Shown here one piece after another: positions 1 through 7,417 of a stretch of DNA of 17,406 nucleotides (position 1 is the stretch's first letter; each line of letters starts with the position of its first letter). The DNA is from SFTJ01 sp045613305. GTDB taxonomy: Bacteria > Bacteroidota > Bacteroidia > Bacteroidales > Muribaculaceae. The notes below the pieces were generated by a model, which did no database searches, was not told the origin of the DNA, and worked only from the letters and a program-made list of their open reading frames with translations. Made by a program: the position numbers and the translations under genes. The stretch covers positions 1 through 17,406 of the forward strand of contig JAZLAU010000038.1 of the NCBI GenBank assembly GCA_045613305.1, given 5' to 3'.

Positions 1-315
1 ATTGCCCTTTCGGCATGGATTAGCCCGGGCGTGTATCTGCCACCTTTAGGTTCATCCTCTGGTGTAATTACTCTTATTATTGTGGCTATCGTACTTGCAT
101 TACTAAATACTTTCATTAAGCCCATCTTAAAATTGTTGGCATTTCCTGTCACAATTTTCACATTAGGCTTATTCCTTTTTGTAATAAACGCTGCAATAAT
201 TTTGCTGTGCGATTGGCTTGTCGACGGATTTGCAGTCGACGGATTCATTCACGCACTTGTGTTTAGCTTAATCCTATCAGTTGTTACTTGGATAATAAAC
301 AAAATCACAGCTTAA
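1..315 (+). CDS. Phage holin family (4-TM, PF04020-like) membrane protein, 5' truncated
   Basis: The frame is open from base 1, so the gene begins left of the window; a GTG at 31 is probably internal. The visible 104 residues contain three hydrophobic segments: about bases 61-120, 136-210 and 250-305. Two hallmarks of the family are visible: the NxFIKPILKLL stretch after the first helix, and the ADWLV.GF.VDGF-like stretch (here CDWLVDGFAVDGF) before the last helix. Members are small inner-membrane proteins of about 110-130 residues with four helices. They are named after a phage holin, but in Bacteroidota they are ordinary chromosomal genes of unknown role. No phage genes are nearby. The gene ends 105 nt before tdk on the same strand. 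The family call is confident; the function is not known. Confidence 0.85.
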   Translation: MALSAWISPGVYLPPLGSSSGVITLIIVAIVLALLNTFIKPILKLLAFPVTIFTLGLFLFVINAAIILLCDWLVDGFAVDGFIHALVFSLILSVVTWIINKITA

Positions 316-352
316 ATTCACTTTTATTGATTTCATACATTATTTTAATAAA

Positions 353-371
353 TTAAAGCATTTTGCTTTAA
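353..371 (+). other. Weak hairpin between the holin-family gene and tdk
   Basis: A 7-bp perfect inverted repeat (TTAAAGC / GCTTTAA) with a 5-nt loop lies 38 nt after the holin-family stop. No T-run follows, so it is a poor intrinsic terminator. It may be an mRNA 3'-end structure. Confidence 0.3.
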
Positions 372-388
372 CAGTTCTCTCACGAGAC

Positions 389-396
389 TATGTTAG
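389..396 (+). promoter_or_regulatory. Candidate -7 box for tdk
   Basis: TATGTTAG matches the Bacteroidota -7 consensus TAnnTTTG at five of its six fixed positions (A for the third T) and lies 24 nt before the tdk ATG. A TTTTG at 361-365 could be the -33 element, although the 23-nt spacing is slightly long. This is a prediction from motif only. Confidence 0.3.
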
Positions 397-420
397 AGTA
401 TTTTTTTCAAAACAAACACA

Positions 421-1044
421 ATGAACGGATTCGGAAAACTATATTTCAGATATGGCACGATGGGCTCTGCAAAAACTGCACTATTGCTAACTACAGCCTA
501 CAACTTTGAAGAGCGTGGCATGCCATACATCTGCATGAAACCATCAATCGATGACCGCGAAAAAGAAAATGTTATTCAATCTCGAATTGGCATTAAACGC
601 GAATGTCTGTGGATATATCCCGACACTAACCTTTACGAATATTGCAAACAAATTTTCAACGAAAGACTCATTGTAATCAATTGGATACTTATTGACGAAG
701 CTCAGTTTTTGAGCCGCGAACAAGTTGACCAACTTGCACGCGTTGTTGATGACTTCGGTAGCAACATTGTTTGTTACGGACTTCGCACCGACTTCCAATC
801 GAACATGTTCGAAGGCTCTCAACGTCTTTTTGAATTAGCCGACACCATCGACGAGATAAAGTCAACATGCTCATGCGGCAGAAAAACCATCATCAACGCG
901 CGCATCGACAGCAACGGCATGATAGTTACCGAAGGTTCACAAGTTGAAATTGGTGGCGACGACAAGTATATTGCCCTATGCCGCCGTTGTTGGCGTAACC
1001 GAAGAATCGAATCGGCCGAATTAAACGCCCTTAAATTCGAATAA
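421..1044 (+). CDS. tdk: Thymidine kinase, type II (zinc-containing)
   Basis: It phosphorylates thymidine to dTMP with ATP in the pyrimidine salvage pathway, in the cytoplasm. The 207 residues match the full length of the type II family. In order: the nucleotide-binding loop at 12-19 (GTMGSAKT), NFEERGM (28-34) as in the E. coli enzyme, the Walker B/catalytic segment IDEAQF (91-96) with the likely catalytic Glu93, the CYGLRTDF stretch (118-125), and zinc ligands Cys150, Cys152, Cys187 and Cys190. The usual Gly before the loop Lys is Ala17 here. The E. coli-like NYQERG and CYGLRTDF signatures make the call firm. The start is the ATG at 421, immediately ahead of the conserved KLYFRYG strand. 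A strong terminator follows 30 nt after the stop. Confidence 0.96.
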   Translation: MNGFGKLYFRYGTMGSAKTALLLTTAYNFEERGMPYICMKPSIDDREKENVIQSRIGIKRECLWIYPDTNLYEYCKQIFNERLIVINWILIDEAQFLSREQVDQLARVVDDFGSNIVCYGLRTDFQSNMFEGSQRLFELADTIDEIKSTCSCGRKTIINARIDSNGMIVTEGSQVEIGGDDKYIALCRRCWRNRRIESAELNALKFE

Positions 1045-1073
1045 AATTTCTACTTCATATTCATAAAAAACAT

Positions 1074-1110
1074 AAAGAAATAGCCTCCTTTTGGGAGGCT
1101 ATTTCTTTAT
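1074..1110 (+). terminator. Intrinsic terminator of tdk, probably bidirectional
   Basis: A perfect 15-bp stem (1074-1088 with 1094-1108) with a 5-nt loop carries A-rich bases on its left arm and T-rich bases on its right. It follows tdk by 30 nt. Read on the minus strand, a T-rich stretch also follows, so it may serve the convergent operon that ends at 1308. Confidence 0.85.
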
Positions 1111-1307
1111 AATAACATTTACAATGTCGATAATTCAAACAATATTAAATCTGGTTCAAGTGCAACTCAACACCTGTACTTAACTTTGTAAGTCACCGAT
1201 TCGCATGCGGCAAACGATTATTCACTCATCTGCCCGCTCATTCACACCTATCGCAAAGTGCGGCTGAATCAGCAACTACAATAATATTTATTTTCTAAAG
1301 GAACCCT

Positions 1308-2096
1308 TTATTTACCAGCGCGCACATTGCCGGCTTCAACTTCTGTATGACCTGCCATTTCTGGGTCAATAAGAATACGGCCACAATATTCGCACACGAT
1401 AATCTTCTTACGCATCTTGATTTCCATCTGACGTTGTGCTGGGATACGGTTAAAGCAACCACCACACGCATTACGTTGCACGTAAACAACGCCAAGACCA
1501 TTGCGAGCATTTTTGCGAATTCGCTTAAACGCTGTTAGCAATCTTGAATCAATCTTCGCTTCATACTTTTTTGCTTGCTCACGAAGTTTTTCTTCATCTT
1601 GCTTGGTTTCAGAAACGATTTCTTCCAATTCTGCCTTCTTTTCTTCCAAGATGTGCTTCTTGTCGTCAAGTTTGCCCTTTGCATCTTCAATTTGTGCTAA
1701 GATTTCTTCTTTCTTTGCACCAAATTGACGAATCTTCTTTTCTGCAAGCTCAATGTTCAACTTCTCAAATTCGATTTCTTTTTGCAAGAAGTCATATTCA
1801 CGATTGTTTCTTACGTTGTTGATTTGTTCGGTGTATCTTTCTACCAATGCACCAGCGTTACCAATAATGCGATTTTGTTCTGTTACATCGTCTTGAAGAC
1901 CTTTAATGTCGTCTTCATAGTTATTGATACGAGTTTCTAAACCAACAATTTCATCTTCCAAATCTTGAACTTCAAGTGGTAATTCACCACGCAAAGTTTT
2001 GATACGGTCGATTTCTGTAAGTGTAGTTTGGAGTTGATAAAGAGCCTTTAGGCGTTCTTCTACTGTAAGTTCCTTTTCTTGTTTAGCAGTAGCCAT
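1308..2096 (-). CDS. Coiled-coil protein with C-terminal C4 zinc ribbon (zf-RING_7 / CdsZ-like)
   Basis: This 262-residue protein has a long charged coiled coil (about residues 5-190, rich in E, K, Q and L heptads). A C4 zinc ribbon follows, with ligands Cys211-x2-Cys214 and Cys235-x2-Cys238, set in the family-typical RNGLGVVYVQRNACGGC and CEYCGR contexts. This layout matches the C4-type zinc ribbon family PF02591, which is conserved in Bacteroidota and other phyla. Roles proposed in other bacteria (for example CdsZ) are not established here, and nucleic-acid binding is an inference from the ribbon. It is the last gene of the aspS - Nif3 - zinc-ribbon operon, starting 6 nt after the stop of its upstream neighbour. 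That tight linkage suggests co-expression. The start ATG at 2096 gives a full-length N-terminus. Confidence 0.88.
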   Translation of the reverse strand: MATAKQEKELTVEERLKALYQLQTTLTEIDRIKTLRGELPLEVQDLEDEIVGLETRINNYEDDIKGLQDDVTEQNRIIGNAGALVERYTEQINNVRNNREYDFLQKEIEFEKLNIELAEKKIRQFGAKKEEILAQIEDAKGKLDDKKHILEEKKAELEEIVSETKQDEEKLREQAKKYEAKIDSRLLTAFKRIRKNARNGLGVVYVQRNACGGCFNRIPAQRQMEIKMRKKIIVCEYCGRILIDPEMAGHTEVEAGNVRAGK

Positions 2097-2102
2097 AGAT
2101 TT

Positions 2103-3200
2103 TTATATATATAATTTAACTTGTTTGTTATCTGTTTCTGCAAAATAGGTTGCAAAGTTAGGCATTTTTTTCTGAATTATCTCATAAAAAATGTCTTTTG
2201 TGAATTGTTCACTTTCATAATGACCTATATCGGCAATCATTATATTATGGGCGTTGCTCGTAAAATCGTGATATTTAACGTCAGCCGTAACATAAATGTC
2301 AGCCCCTGATGCTATTGCAGCTCCCACAAACTCAGCGCCGCTTCCGCCACACATAGCCACTTTACTTATCACCGTGTTTTCGTCGCCGCAATATTTAATG
2401 GCATCCACATTAAATGTTTTCTTAAGCAACATCAAAAATTCTGTTGCCTTCATTTCTGTCACATTGCCCACAACACCAAGTCCATAATGTGCCGATTCGT
2501 TGAGCAACTGAATCACATCATATGCCGGTTCTTCATAAGGATGAGCCTTAATCATCGACGATATCACCCTGTCTTTCAAGGCCATATCTACAACAACCTC
2601 CACTCTCACTTCCTTTTCAGAATGAAGCGCACCAATTTCTCCAACATAAGGTGTGGCTCCGTCTTTTGCCCTGAAGCGACCTTCGCCAACCGTGCGATAA
2701 CTACAATTGTCATAATTGCCAATATTACCAGCACCACAAGCAAACATACTTTGCTCCACTTGCTCGGCATGCGACTCAGGCACAAACACCACTATCTTCA
2801 CCAGGCTCGACTGACGCGAAGACAGCACTGAAACATCAGTCAGCCCTAACTTCTCAGCCATTCGCACCGAAACTCCGCCAATGGCGCTGTCCATATTGGT
2901 GTGCGCTGCATATATTGCCACATCATTTTTTATTGCTTTTGCCACAATTCTTTCTATCGGATTTCGGCCTGTAAGCGACTTCAGTCCTCTAAAAATTAAC
3001 GGATGATGCGAAACAATAAGGTTTGCACCCTTAGCAATGGCTTCATCAAGAACCGATTCGGTTACATCTACACAAATCAATGCTCCGATCGCTTCTCGCT
3101 CTGCATCGCCAACCTGCATTCCGGCATTATCAAATCCTTCTTGCAGATATCTTGGTGCATATTGCTCTATAGCAGCTATTATGTCTTTAATCTTTGCCAA
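2103..3200 (-). CDS. Nif3-like dinuclear metal centre protein (DUF34/YqfO type), TTG start
   Basis: This 365-residue protein has the two-part Nif3 fold with an inserted domain of about residues 130-235, as in the longer YqfO-type members. Metal-site residues are visible: SHHPLIF (His65, His66), AHTNMD (His100, Asp104) and DIGHYESEQ (His327, Glu331). The insert carries the typical AHPYEEPAYDV stretch at 219-229. Family members are hexameric with a dinuclear metal site. They have been annotated as GTP cyclohydrolase I type 2, which is not well supported, so I leave the function open. The start appears to be TTG at 3200. An in-frame TAG lies two codons upstream and the first internal ATG is at residue 28, too late to keep the conserved EGFDNAG region. 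It begins 7 nt after aspS, so translational coupling is likely. Confidence 0.9.
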   Translation of the reverse strand: MAKIKDIIAAIEQYAPRYLQEGFDNAGMQVGDAEREAIGALICVDVTESVLDEAIAKGANLIVSHHPLIFRGLKSLTGRNPIERIVAKAIKNDVAIYAAHTNMDSAIGGVSVRMAEKLGLTDVSVLSSRQSSLVKIVVFVPESHAEQVEQSMFACGAGNIGNYDNCSYRTVGEGRFRAKDGATPYVGEIGALHSEKEVRVEVVVDMALKDRVISSMIKAHPYEEPAYDVIQLLNESAHYGLGVVGNVTEMKATEFLMLLKKTFNVDAIKYCGDENTVISKVAMCGGSGAEFVGAAIASGADIYVTADVKYHDFTSNAHNIMIADIGHYESEQFTKDIFYEIIQKKMPNFATYFAETDNKQVKLYI

Positions 3201-3207
3201 TACCTAT

Positions 3208-4983
3208 TTATTTCTTTTTGTCTGCTTCAATTCTTGCAGTGTCAATCTTCAAATATAATTCTTCAAGCTGAGCCTCGTCTATTCTGCCTGGGCAATCGTT
3301 CATGACGTCTCTACCTGAGTTGTTCTTAGGGAACGCAATGGTGTCACGTATGCTGTCCAAACCAGCAAGCAACGACACAAAACGGTCAAAGCCAAATGCC
3401 AAACCAGCATGAGGAGGTGCTCCGTATTTAAATGCGTTCATCAAGAAGCCAAATTGCTCTTGAGCCTTTTCCTTAGTAAAGCCAAGAAGTTCAAACATCT
3501 TATCTTGTAGTTCTGGCTGGAATATACGAAGGCTACCGCCACCAAGTTCCACACCATTAACCACCATGTCATAAGCATATGCTCTCACTGCACCTGTGTC
3601 AGTATCAAGCAATGCTATATCTTCATCCATTGGACGGGTAAATGGGTGGTGCATTGCATAAAAACGTTGTGTTTCTTCATCCCACTCAAACATTGGGAAA
3701 TCAACCACCCACAATGGCTTAAACACATTCTTGTCGCGAAGTCCCAAACGTCCGCCCAATTCCAAACGAAGTTCACACAATTGCTTGCGTGTTTCCATTG
3801 TCTTACCGCACAAGATAAGCATCAAATCGCCTGGCTTAGCTCCAAAACGTTCTACCCACAACTTCAAGTCGTCTTCACTATAGAATTTGCCAACACTGCT
3901 CTTCAATGAACCGTCAGCTTCATACTTTACCCATACCAAGCCCTTAGCACCTACTTGTGGACGCTTAACATACTCGGTCAACTCATCTATTTGCTTGCGT
4001 GTGAATGTTGCGCAACCTTCGGCACAAATACCTGCTACAAATTCAGCACTGTCAAACACAACGAAGTTCTTGCCTTCAGTCAAGTCCTTCAATTCCACAA
4101 ATTTCATTCCGAATCGAATGTCTGGCTTGTCGCTACCATAATATTTCATAGCATCGTGCCAAGTCATTCGTGGGAAATCGTAATCGAAATCCACATTGCG
4201 AGCATACTTGAAGATGTGCTTAACCATACCTTCAAACAATTGCAACACATCTTCTTGCTCAGCAAACGACATTTCGCAGTCAATTTGCGTAAATTCAGGT
4301 TGACGGTCAGCTCGAAGGTCTTCATCGCGGAAGCACTTTGCGATTTGGAAGTAGCGGTCAAAACCAGCAACCATCAACAGCTGCTTAAACAACTGTGGCG
4401 ACTGTGGCAATGCATAGAACTGTCCAGGATTCATTCTTGATGGCACAACAAAGTCGCGTGCACCTTCTGGAGTAGAACCAATCAAAATCGGAGTTTCCAC
4501 TTCAAGGAAACCTCTATCATTCAAGTATTTACGTAATTCAAAGCCCATTTTGTGTCGCAATTCAAGATTCTTGCGAACAGCCTCTCTACGCAAATCAAGA
4601 TAGCGATATTGCATTCTTATGTCATCACCGCCATCTGTGTTATCTTCAATAGTAAACGGTGGCACATCGCTCTTATTTAACACAACAAGTTCTTGAGCGA
4701 TAATCTCAATTTCACCTGTAGGCAAATTCTTGTTTTTGCTTGAGCGTTCTTCTACCTTACCCTTCACTTGTATTACATATTCACGGCCTAAATGGCTTGC
4801 CGCTTCACACAAGTCAGCATCATTTTCTACATTAAACACTATTTGTGTTATACCATAGCGGTCACGCAAATCAACAAATGTCATGCCGCCCATCTTTCTG
4901 GCCTTTTGAACCCAACCAGCTAGCGTTACAACTTCGCCTACATTTTCTATGCGAAGTTCGCCACATGTCTTACTTCTGTACAT
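3208..4983 (-). CDS. aspS: Aspartate--tRNA ligase (bacterial type)
   Basis: It charges tRNA-Asp with aspartate using ATP, in the cytoplasm. At 591 residues it is the standard bacterial length, which includes the GAD insertion. In order: N-terminal OB-fold anticodon-binding domain (about 1-110, with GWVQKARKMGG at 23-33); class II catalytic core with GFLEVETPIL (158-167), the substrate loop QSPQLFKQLL (194-203) and motif 2 from FRDED (218-222) to EFTQID (230-235); GAD domain at about 290-415; motif 3 GLAFGFDRF (527-535); and FPKN (551-554). All catalytic features are intact. Residue 31 is Met, at a position that is usually Leu in discriminating and His in non-discriminating enzymes. It heads the three-gene operon. 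The start ATG at 4983 fits the family N-terminus. Confidence 0.98.
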   Translation of the reverse strand: MYRSKTCGELRIENVGEVVTLAGWVQKARKMGGMTFVDLRDRYGITQIVFNVENDADLCEAASHLGREYVIQVKGKVEERSSKNKNLPTGEIEIIAQELVVLNKSDVPPFTIEDNTDGGDDIRMQYRYLDLRREAVRKNLELRHKMGFELRKYLNDRGFLEVETPILIGSTPEGARDFVVPSRMNPGQFYALPQSPQLFKQLLMVAGFDRYFQIAKCFRDEDLRADRQPEFTQIDCEMSFAEQEDVLQLFEGMVKHIFKYARNVDFDYDFPRMTWHDAMKYYGSDKPDIRFGMKFVELKDLTEGKNFVVFDSAEFVAGICAEGCATFTRKQIDELTEYVKRPQVGAKGLVWVKYEADGSLKSSVGKFYSEDDLKLWVERFGAKPGDLMLILCGKTMETRKQLCELRLELGGRLGLRDKNVFKPLWVVDFPMFEWDEETQRFYAMHHPFTRPMDEDIALLDTDTGAVRAYAYDMVVNGVELGGGSLRIFQPELQDKMFELLGFTKEKAQEQFGFLMNAFKYGAPPHAGLAFGFDRFVSLLAGLDSIRDTIAFPKNNSGRDVMNDCPGRIDEAQLEELYLKIDTARIEADKKK

Positions 4984-5058
4984 CTTATTTTAGTTCTTAT
5001 TATTTATTTTCGTTTCCTCTACTTGGCACATGTCTCGTGCATAAACAAGTTTAACATA

Positions 5059-5066
5059 CAAAATTA
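5059..5066 (-). promoter_or_regulatory. Candidate -7 box for the aspS operon
   Basis: Read on the minus strand this is TAATTTTG, a full match to TAnnTTTG, 75 nt upstream of the aspS ATG. I see no clear -33 TTTG at the expected spacing. It is the best candidate start site for the three-gene operon. Confidence 0.4.
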
Positions 5067-5211
5067 CGAAATTTACACCAATTTCTAACTATCACACATC
5101 ATCTTTTTATTCACTCAACTCACATCTATTAGTTTAAATTTAAAAATCGCACAATAAAATCTCACATTTCCCCCATTTGTGCCATCAGAACAAATATTTT
5201 TTAAAAAAATT

Positions 5212-5242
5212 TTTGCAGATTCAAAAAAGTGTAGTATCTTTG
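5212..5242 (+). promoter_or_regulatory. Promoter of tRNA-Pro copy 1
   Basis: A -33 TTTG (5212-5215) and a perfect -7 TATCTTTG (5235-5242) are separated by 19 nt, the classical Bacteroidota sigma-ABfr spacing. The tRNA begins 27 nt after the -7 box. Confidence 0.85.
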
Positions 5243-5268
5243 CATCGCAATTCCGAAAGAATTTACCT

Positions 5269-5343
5269 CGGGGTGTAGCACAGCCCGGTTAGTGCGCCTG
5301 CTTTGGGAGCAGGAGGTCCCAAGTTCGAATCTTGGTACCCCGA
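5269..5343 (+). tRNA. tRNA-Pro (anticodon TGG), copy 1
   Basis: A full cloverleaf can be drawn in 75 nt. The acceptor stem is CGGGGTG paired with TACCCCG. The anticodon stem is CCTGC/GCAGG with loop TTTGGGA, so the anticodon is TGG. The T arm contains GTTCGAATC. The CCA end is not encoded; the discriminator A is 5343. The gene has its own promoter and terminator, and the 75-nt sequence is identical to the copy at 5691. Confidence 0.97.
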
Positions 5344-5346
5344 CAT

Positions 5347-5378
5347 AAGCCACTCTTTTGAGTGGCTTTTTTGTTTTT
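5347..5378 (+). terminator. Terminator of tRNA-Pro copy 1
   Basis: A 9-bp perfect stem (AAGCCACTC / GAGTGGCTT) with a TTTT loop is followed by TTTTGTTTTT. It begins 4 nt after the tRNA and is repeated identically after copy 2. Confidence 0.93.
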
Positions 5379-5632
5379 AACAATACTGCATTCTCACAAC
5401 CAACCAGAAATCCAAAAAAACCGAGCTGCATCAAACACAACTTGTTTATCTAAAAAAGTTCAACCCAATCTCACTCGCTCGCATTTACACTATGCAGTCA
5501 TCCACACCCTCTACCCTCCCGAAAAACGCAAATTTACACCAATGCCGTCCTAAACATTTTTCTTTCTTCCAAACTCAAGACCCCACAAAAAGCAAAAAAC
5601 ACAAACATTTCTTTAAAAAAATCACAAAAAAC
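5379..5632 (+). other. Spacer between the two tRNA-Pro cassettes
   Basis: About 250 nt with no credible gene on either strand. It is C- and A-rich on the plus strand. The 13-mer AATTTACACCAAT at 5531-5543 also occurs at 5070-5082 upstream of copy 1. The ACAAAnATTTnTTTAAAAAAAT stretch before copy 2 resembles the one before copy 1. This suggests the duplicated unit once included noncoding DNA that has since diverged. Confidence 0.6.
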
Positions 5633-5663
5633 TTTGCGAATTCAAAAAAGTGCAGTATCTTTG
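5633..5663 (+). promoter_or_regulatory. Promoter of tRNA-Pro copy 2
   Basis: TTTG (5633-5636), 19 nt, then TATCTTTG (5656-5663): the same layout as copy 1 with a few substitutions in the spacer and leader and one inserted T after the -7 box. Confidence 0.85.
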
Positions 5664-5690
5664 CATTCGCAATTCCGAAAGAATTGACCT

Positions 5691-5765
5691 CGGGGTGTAG
5701 CACAGCCCGGTTAGTGCGCCTGCTTTGGGAGCAGGAGGTCCCAAGTTCGAATCTTGGTACCCCGA
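5691..5765 (+). tRNA. tRNA-Pro (anticodon TGG), copy 2
   Basis: Identical over all 75 nt to the copy at 5269, with the same cloverleaf, TGG anticodon and no encoded CCA. It carries its own promoter and terminator, so it is not processed from a shared precursor with copy 1. It lies 101 nt upstream of the CstA gene, with the terminator between them. Confidence 0.97.
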
Positions 5766-5768
5766 CAT

Positions 5769-5800
5769 AAGCCACTCTTTTGAGTGGCTTTTTTGTTTTT
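5769..5800 (+). terminator. Terminator of tRNA-Pro copy 2
   Basis: The same 9-bp stem, TTTT loop and T-tail as after copy 1. It separates tRNA transcription from the CstA gene. Confidence 0.93.
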
Positions 5801-5824
5801 ATTCGATTTCTAATTATTTTATCA

Positions 5825-5832
5825 TATTTTTG
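5825..5832 (+). promoter_or_regulatory. Candidate -7 box for the CstA gene
   Basis: TATTTTTG matches TAnnTTTG fully and lies 34 nt before the ATG at 5867, after the tRNA terminator. The nearest upstream TTTG is 29 nt away, too far for a standard -33 element. Confidence 0.45.
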
Positions 5833-5866
5833 ATTAATTTTACTATAACAAATTCAGTCATTAAAT

Positions 5867-7375
5867 ATGTTTACATTCATTTCATCACTTTTGCTACTCA
5901 TACTTGGGTATCTTATTTACGGAGCATACGTAGAAAAGGTGTTTGGTTGCAATCCCAATCGCCCAACTCCTTGCAAAACAATGGCCGACGGCATCGATTA
6001 TGTTGAAATGCCAACTTGGAGAATATATCTAATACAATTCCTTAACATTGCCGGAACTGGCCCCATATTTGGCGCAATTCAAGGCATACTATTCGGCCCG
6101 GCTGCATACATTTGGATTGTTATAGGCTGCATTTTCGGAGGCGCCGTTCACGACTACCTTTCGGGCATGATTAGCCTACGCAAAAACGGCGGCAGCCTTC
6201 CTGAAATAATTGGCGACGAACTTGGTCATGTGGCAAGAATTGTAATGCGCATCATCACCATTTTCCTCATGATTCTTGTAGGTGCAGCATTCACCACATC
6301 ACCAGCAGGCCTTTTAGCCAATTTAGTTGGTGGCGATGGCGCTCTTGGAAACTACATGGTGTGGATATTTATCATTTTAGCCTATTATATTTTGGCAACT
6401 CTCCTACCAATCAACAAACTTATTGGAAAGTTATATCCTGTGTTCGGCTTAGCGCTAATAATAATGGCTGCAGCCATTTTCTGGGGAATTTTCAACCAAC
6501 CAGGCTCTTTGCCCGAAATATCTGAAGCATTCACCAACCATAATCCCAACGGAGCACTACCATTGCTGCCAGGCATTTGCATCACGATTTCCTGTGGGGC
6601 TGTTAGCGGATTTCACGCCACTCAAAGCCCGATGATGGCCCGATGCATCAATAATGAGCGACACGGAAGACCAATTTTCTACGGAGCAATGATTACAGAG
6701 GGCATCATTGCTTTAATATGGGCTGCTGCCGCTATTAAATTTGCCGACTCTTTCGACATGTCAAAGATAGCACTTGCTCCCGACTTCACTGCCGACATTT
6801 CCACCCCATACGGTCGACTATGGGCAGTAATGACCAACGGCGGTTTTGACGGTCCTAATCCGGCAATCATAGTCAATGCAATTTGCGACTCTTGGTTAAG
6901 CACCGCGGGCACTGTGCTCGTAATTCTTGGTGTGGTTGCTGCACCTATAACAACGGGCGACACAGCATTCCGAAGCGCTCGATTAATTGCTGCAGATATG
7001 CTTAAATTCAAGCAAGACAAAATTTCCAAGCGACTTATCGCATGTCTTCCTATTTTTGCCATTAGCATAGTGCTGATGTTTATAAAATTCGACATCCTTT
7101 GGAGATATCTTTTCTGGTTTAACCAAAACTTGTCAATCTTCACATTCTTAGCAATAGCCGTTTGGCTGGCAAAAAGAGGCAAAAAAGATATGATTGCCCT
7201 AATTCCAGGACTTTGGATGGCTTGGGTGTGCATTACATACATTCTTGTATCGCCCGACAGTATGAACCTACCGCCTATAATTGCAAACGCCATAGGCATT
7301 TCGGTTGCTCTATTTATCGGCGCTTGGTACATGATAAAGCGCAAAAACTTCAGAAACACAATTAGTGAAGAATAA
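5867..7375 (+). CDS. cstA: CstA-family carbon starvation / peptide (pyruvate) transporter
   Basis: A polytopic inner-membrane protein of 502 residues, about the length of the short CstA form found in Bacteroidota (E. coli CstA is about 700). CstA-family proteins are implicated in uptake of peptides and, in some enterobacteria, pyruvate; the substrate here is not determined. The first helix (residues 3-20) is followed by the family-typical FLNIAGTGPIFGAIQG region (57-72), a VHDYLSGMISLRKNGGSLPE segment just after the next helices, and many later hydrophobic helices. The C-terminus ends in a charged tail (KRKNF...SEE). The start ATG at 5867 sits directly before the first helix. It is monocistronic: a -7 box lies upstream and a strong hairpin 43 nt downstream. 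A peptide-uptake role would suit the two dipeptidases encoded 2.7 kb away, but that link is inference. Confidence 0.92.
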   Translation: MFTFISSLLLLILGYLIYGAYVEKVFGCNPNRPTPCKTMADGIDYVEMPTWRIYLIQFLNIAGTGPIFGAIQGILFGPAAYIWIVIGCIFGGAVHDYLSGMISLRKNGGSLPEIIGDELGHVARIVMRIITIFLMILVGAAFTTSPAGLLANLVGGDGALGNYMVWIFIILAYYILATLLPINKLIGKLYPVFGLALIIMAAAIFWGIFNQPGSLPEISEAFTNHNPNGALPLLPGICITISCGAVSGFHATQSPMMARCINNERHGRPIFYGAMITEGIIALIWAAAAIKFADSFDMSKIALAPDFTADISTPYGRLWAVMTNGGFDGPNPAIIVNAICDSWLSTAGTVLVILGVVAAPITTGDTAFRSARLIAADMLKFKQDKISKRLIACLPIFAISIVLMFIKFDILWRYLFWFNQNLSIFTFLAIAVWLAKRGKKDMIALIPGLWMAWVCITYILVSPDSMNLPPIIANAIGISVALFIGAWYMIKRKNFRNTISEE

Positions 7376-7417
7376 CAACACCTCAACCACAAACACCAAT
7401 TAACTGGATTTAAACAT

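Noticed and set aside
1..315. Prophage remnant suggested by the holin family name
   Set aside because: No integrase, capsid, tail or attachment site nearby, and this family is chromosomal in Bacteroidota.
1111..1307. Possible RNA gene between the tdk terminator and the zinc-ribbon stop
   Set aside because: Partial GATTC...GAATC complementarity (about 1199-1271) breaks down inside, and no conserved RNA motif or promoter is seen. Treated as 3' flank.
1296..1310. Hairpin TAAAGG/CCTTTA at the zinc-ribbon stop as a terminator
   Set aside because: A 6-bp stem overlapping the stop codon with no T-run on the minus strand; too weak.
5201..5440. Minus-strand frame across the first tRNA-Pro (VGVPRFELGTSCSQSRRTNRAVLHPE-type product)
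   Set aside because: It is the antisense translation of a tRNA gene, a well-known false protein. The same reading recurs over the second tRNA at 5575-5775 because the tRNA is identical.
5492..5770. Plus-strand frames through the second tRNA and its spacer
   Set aside because: They run through the tRNA, have biased composition and no recognisable domain.
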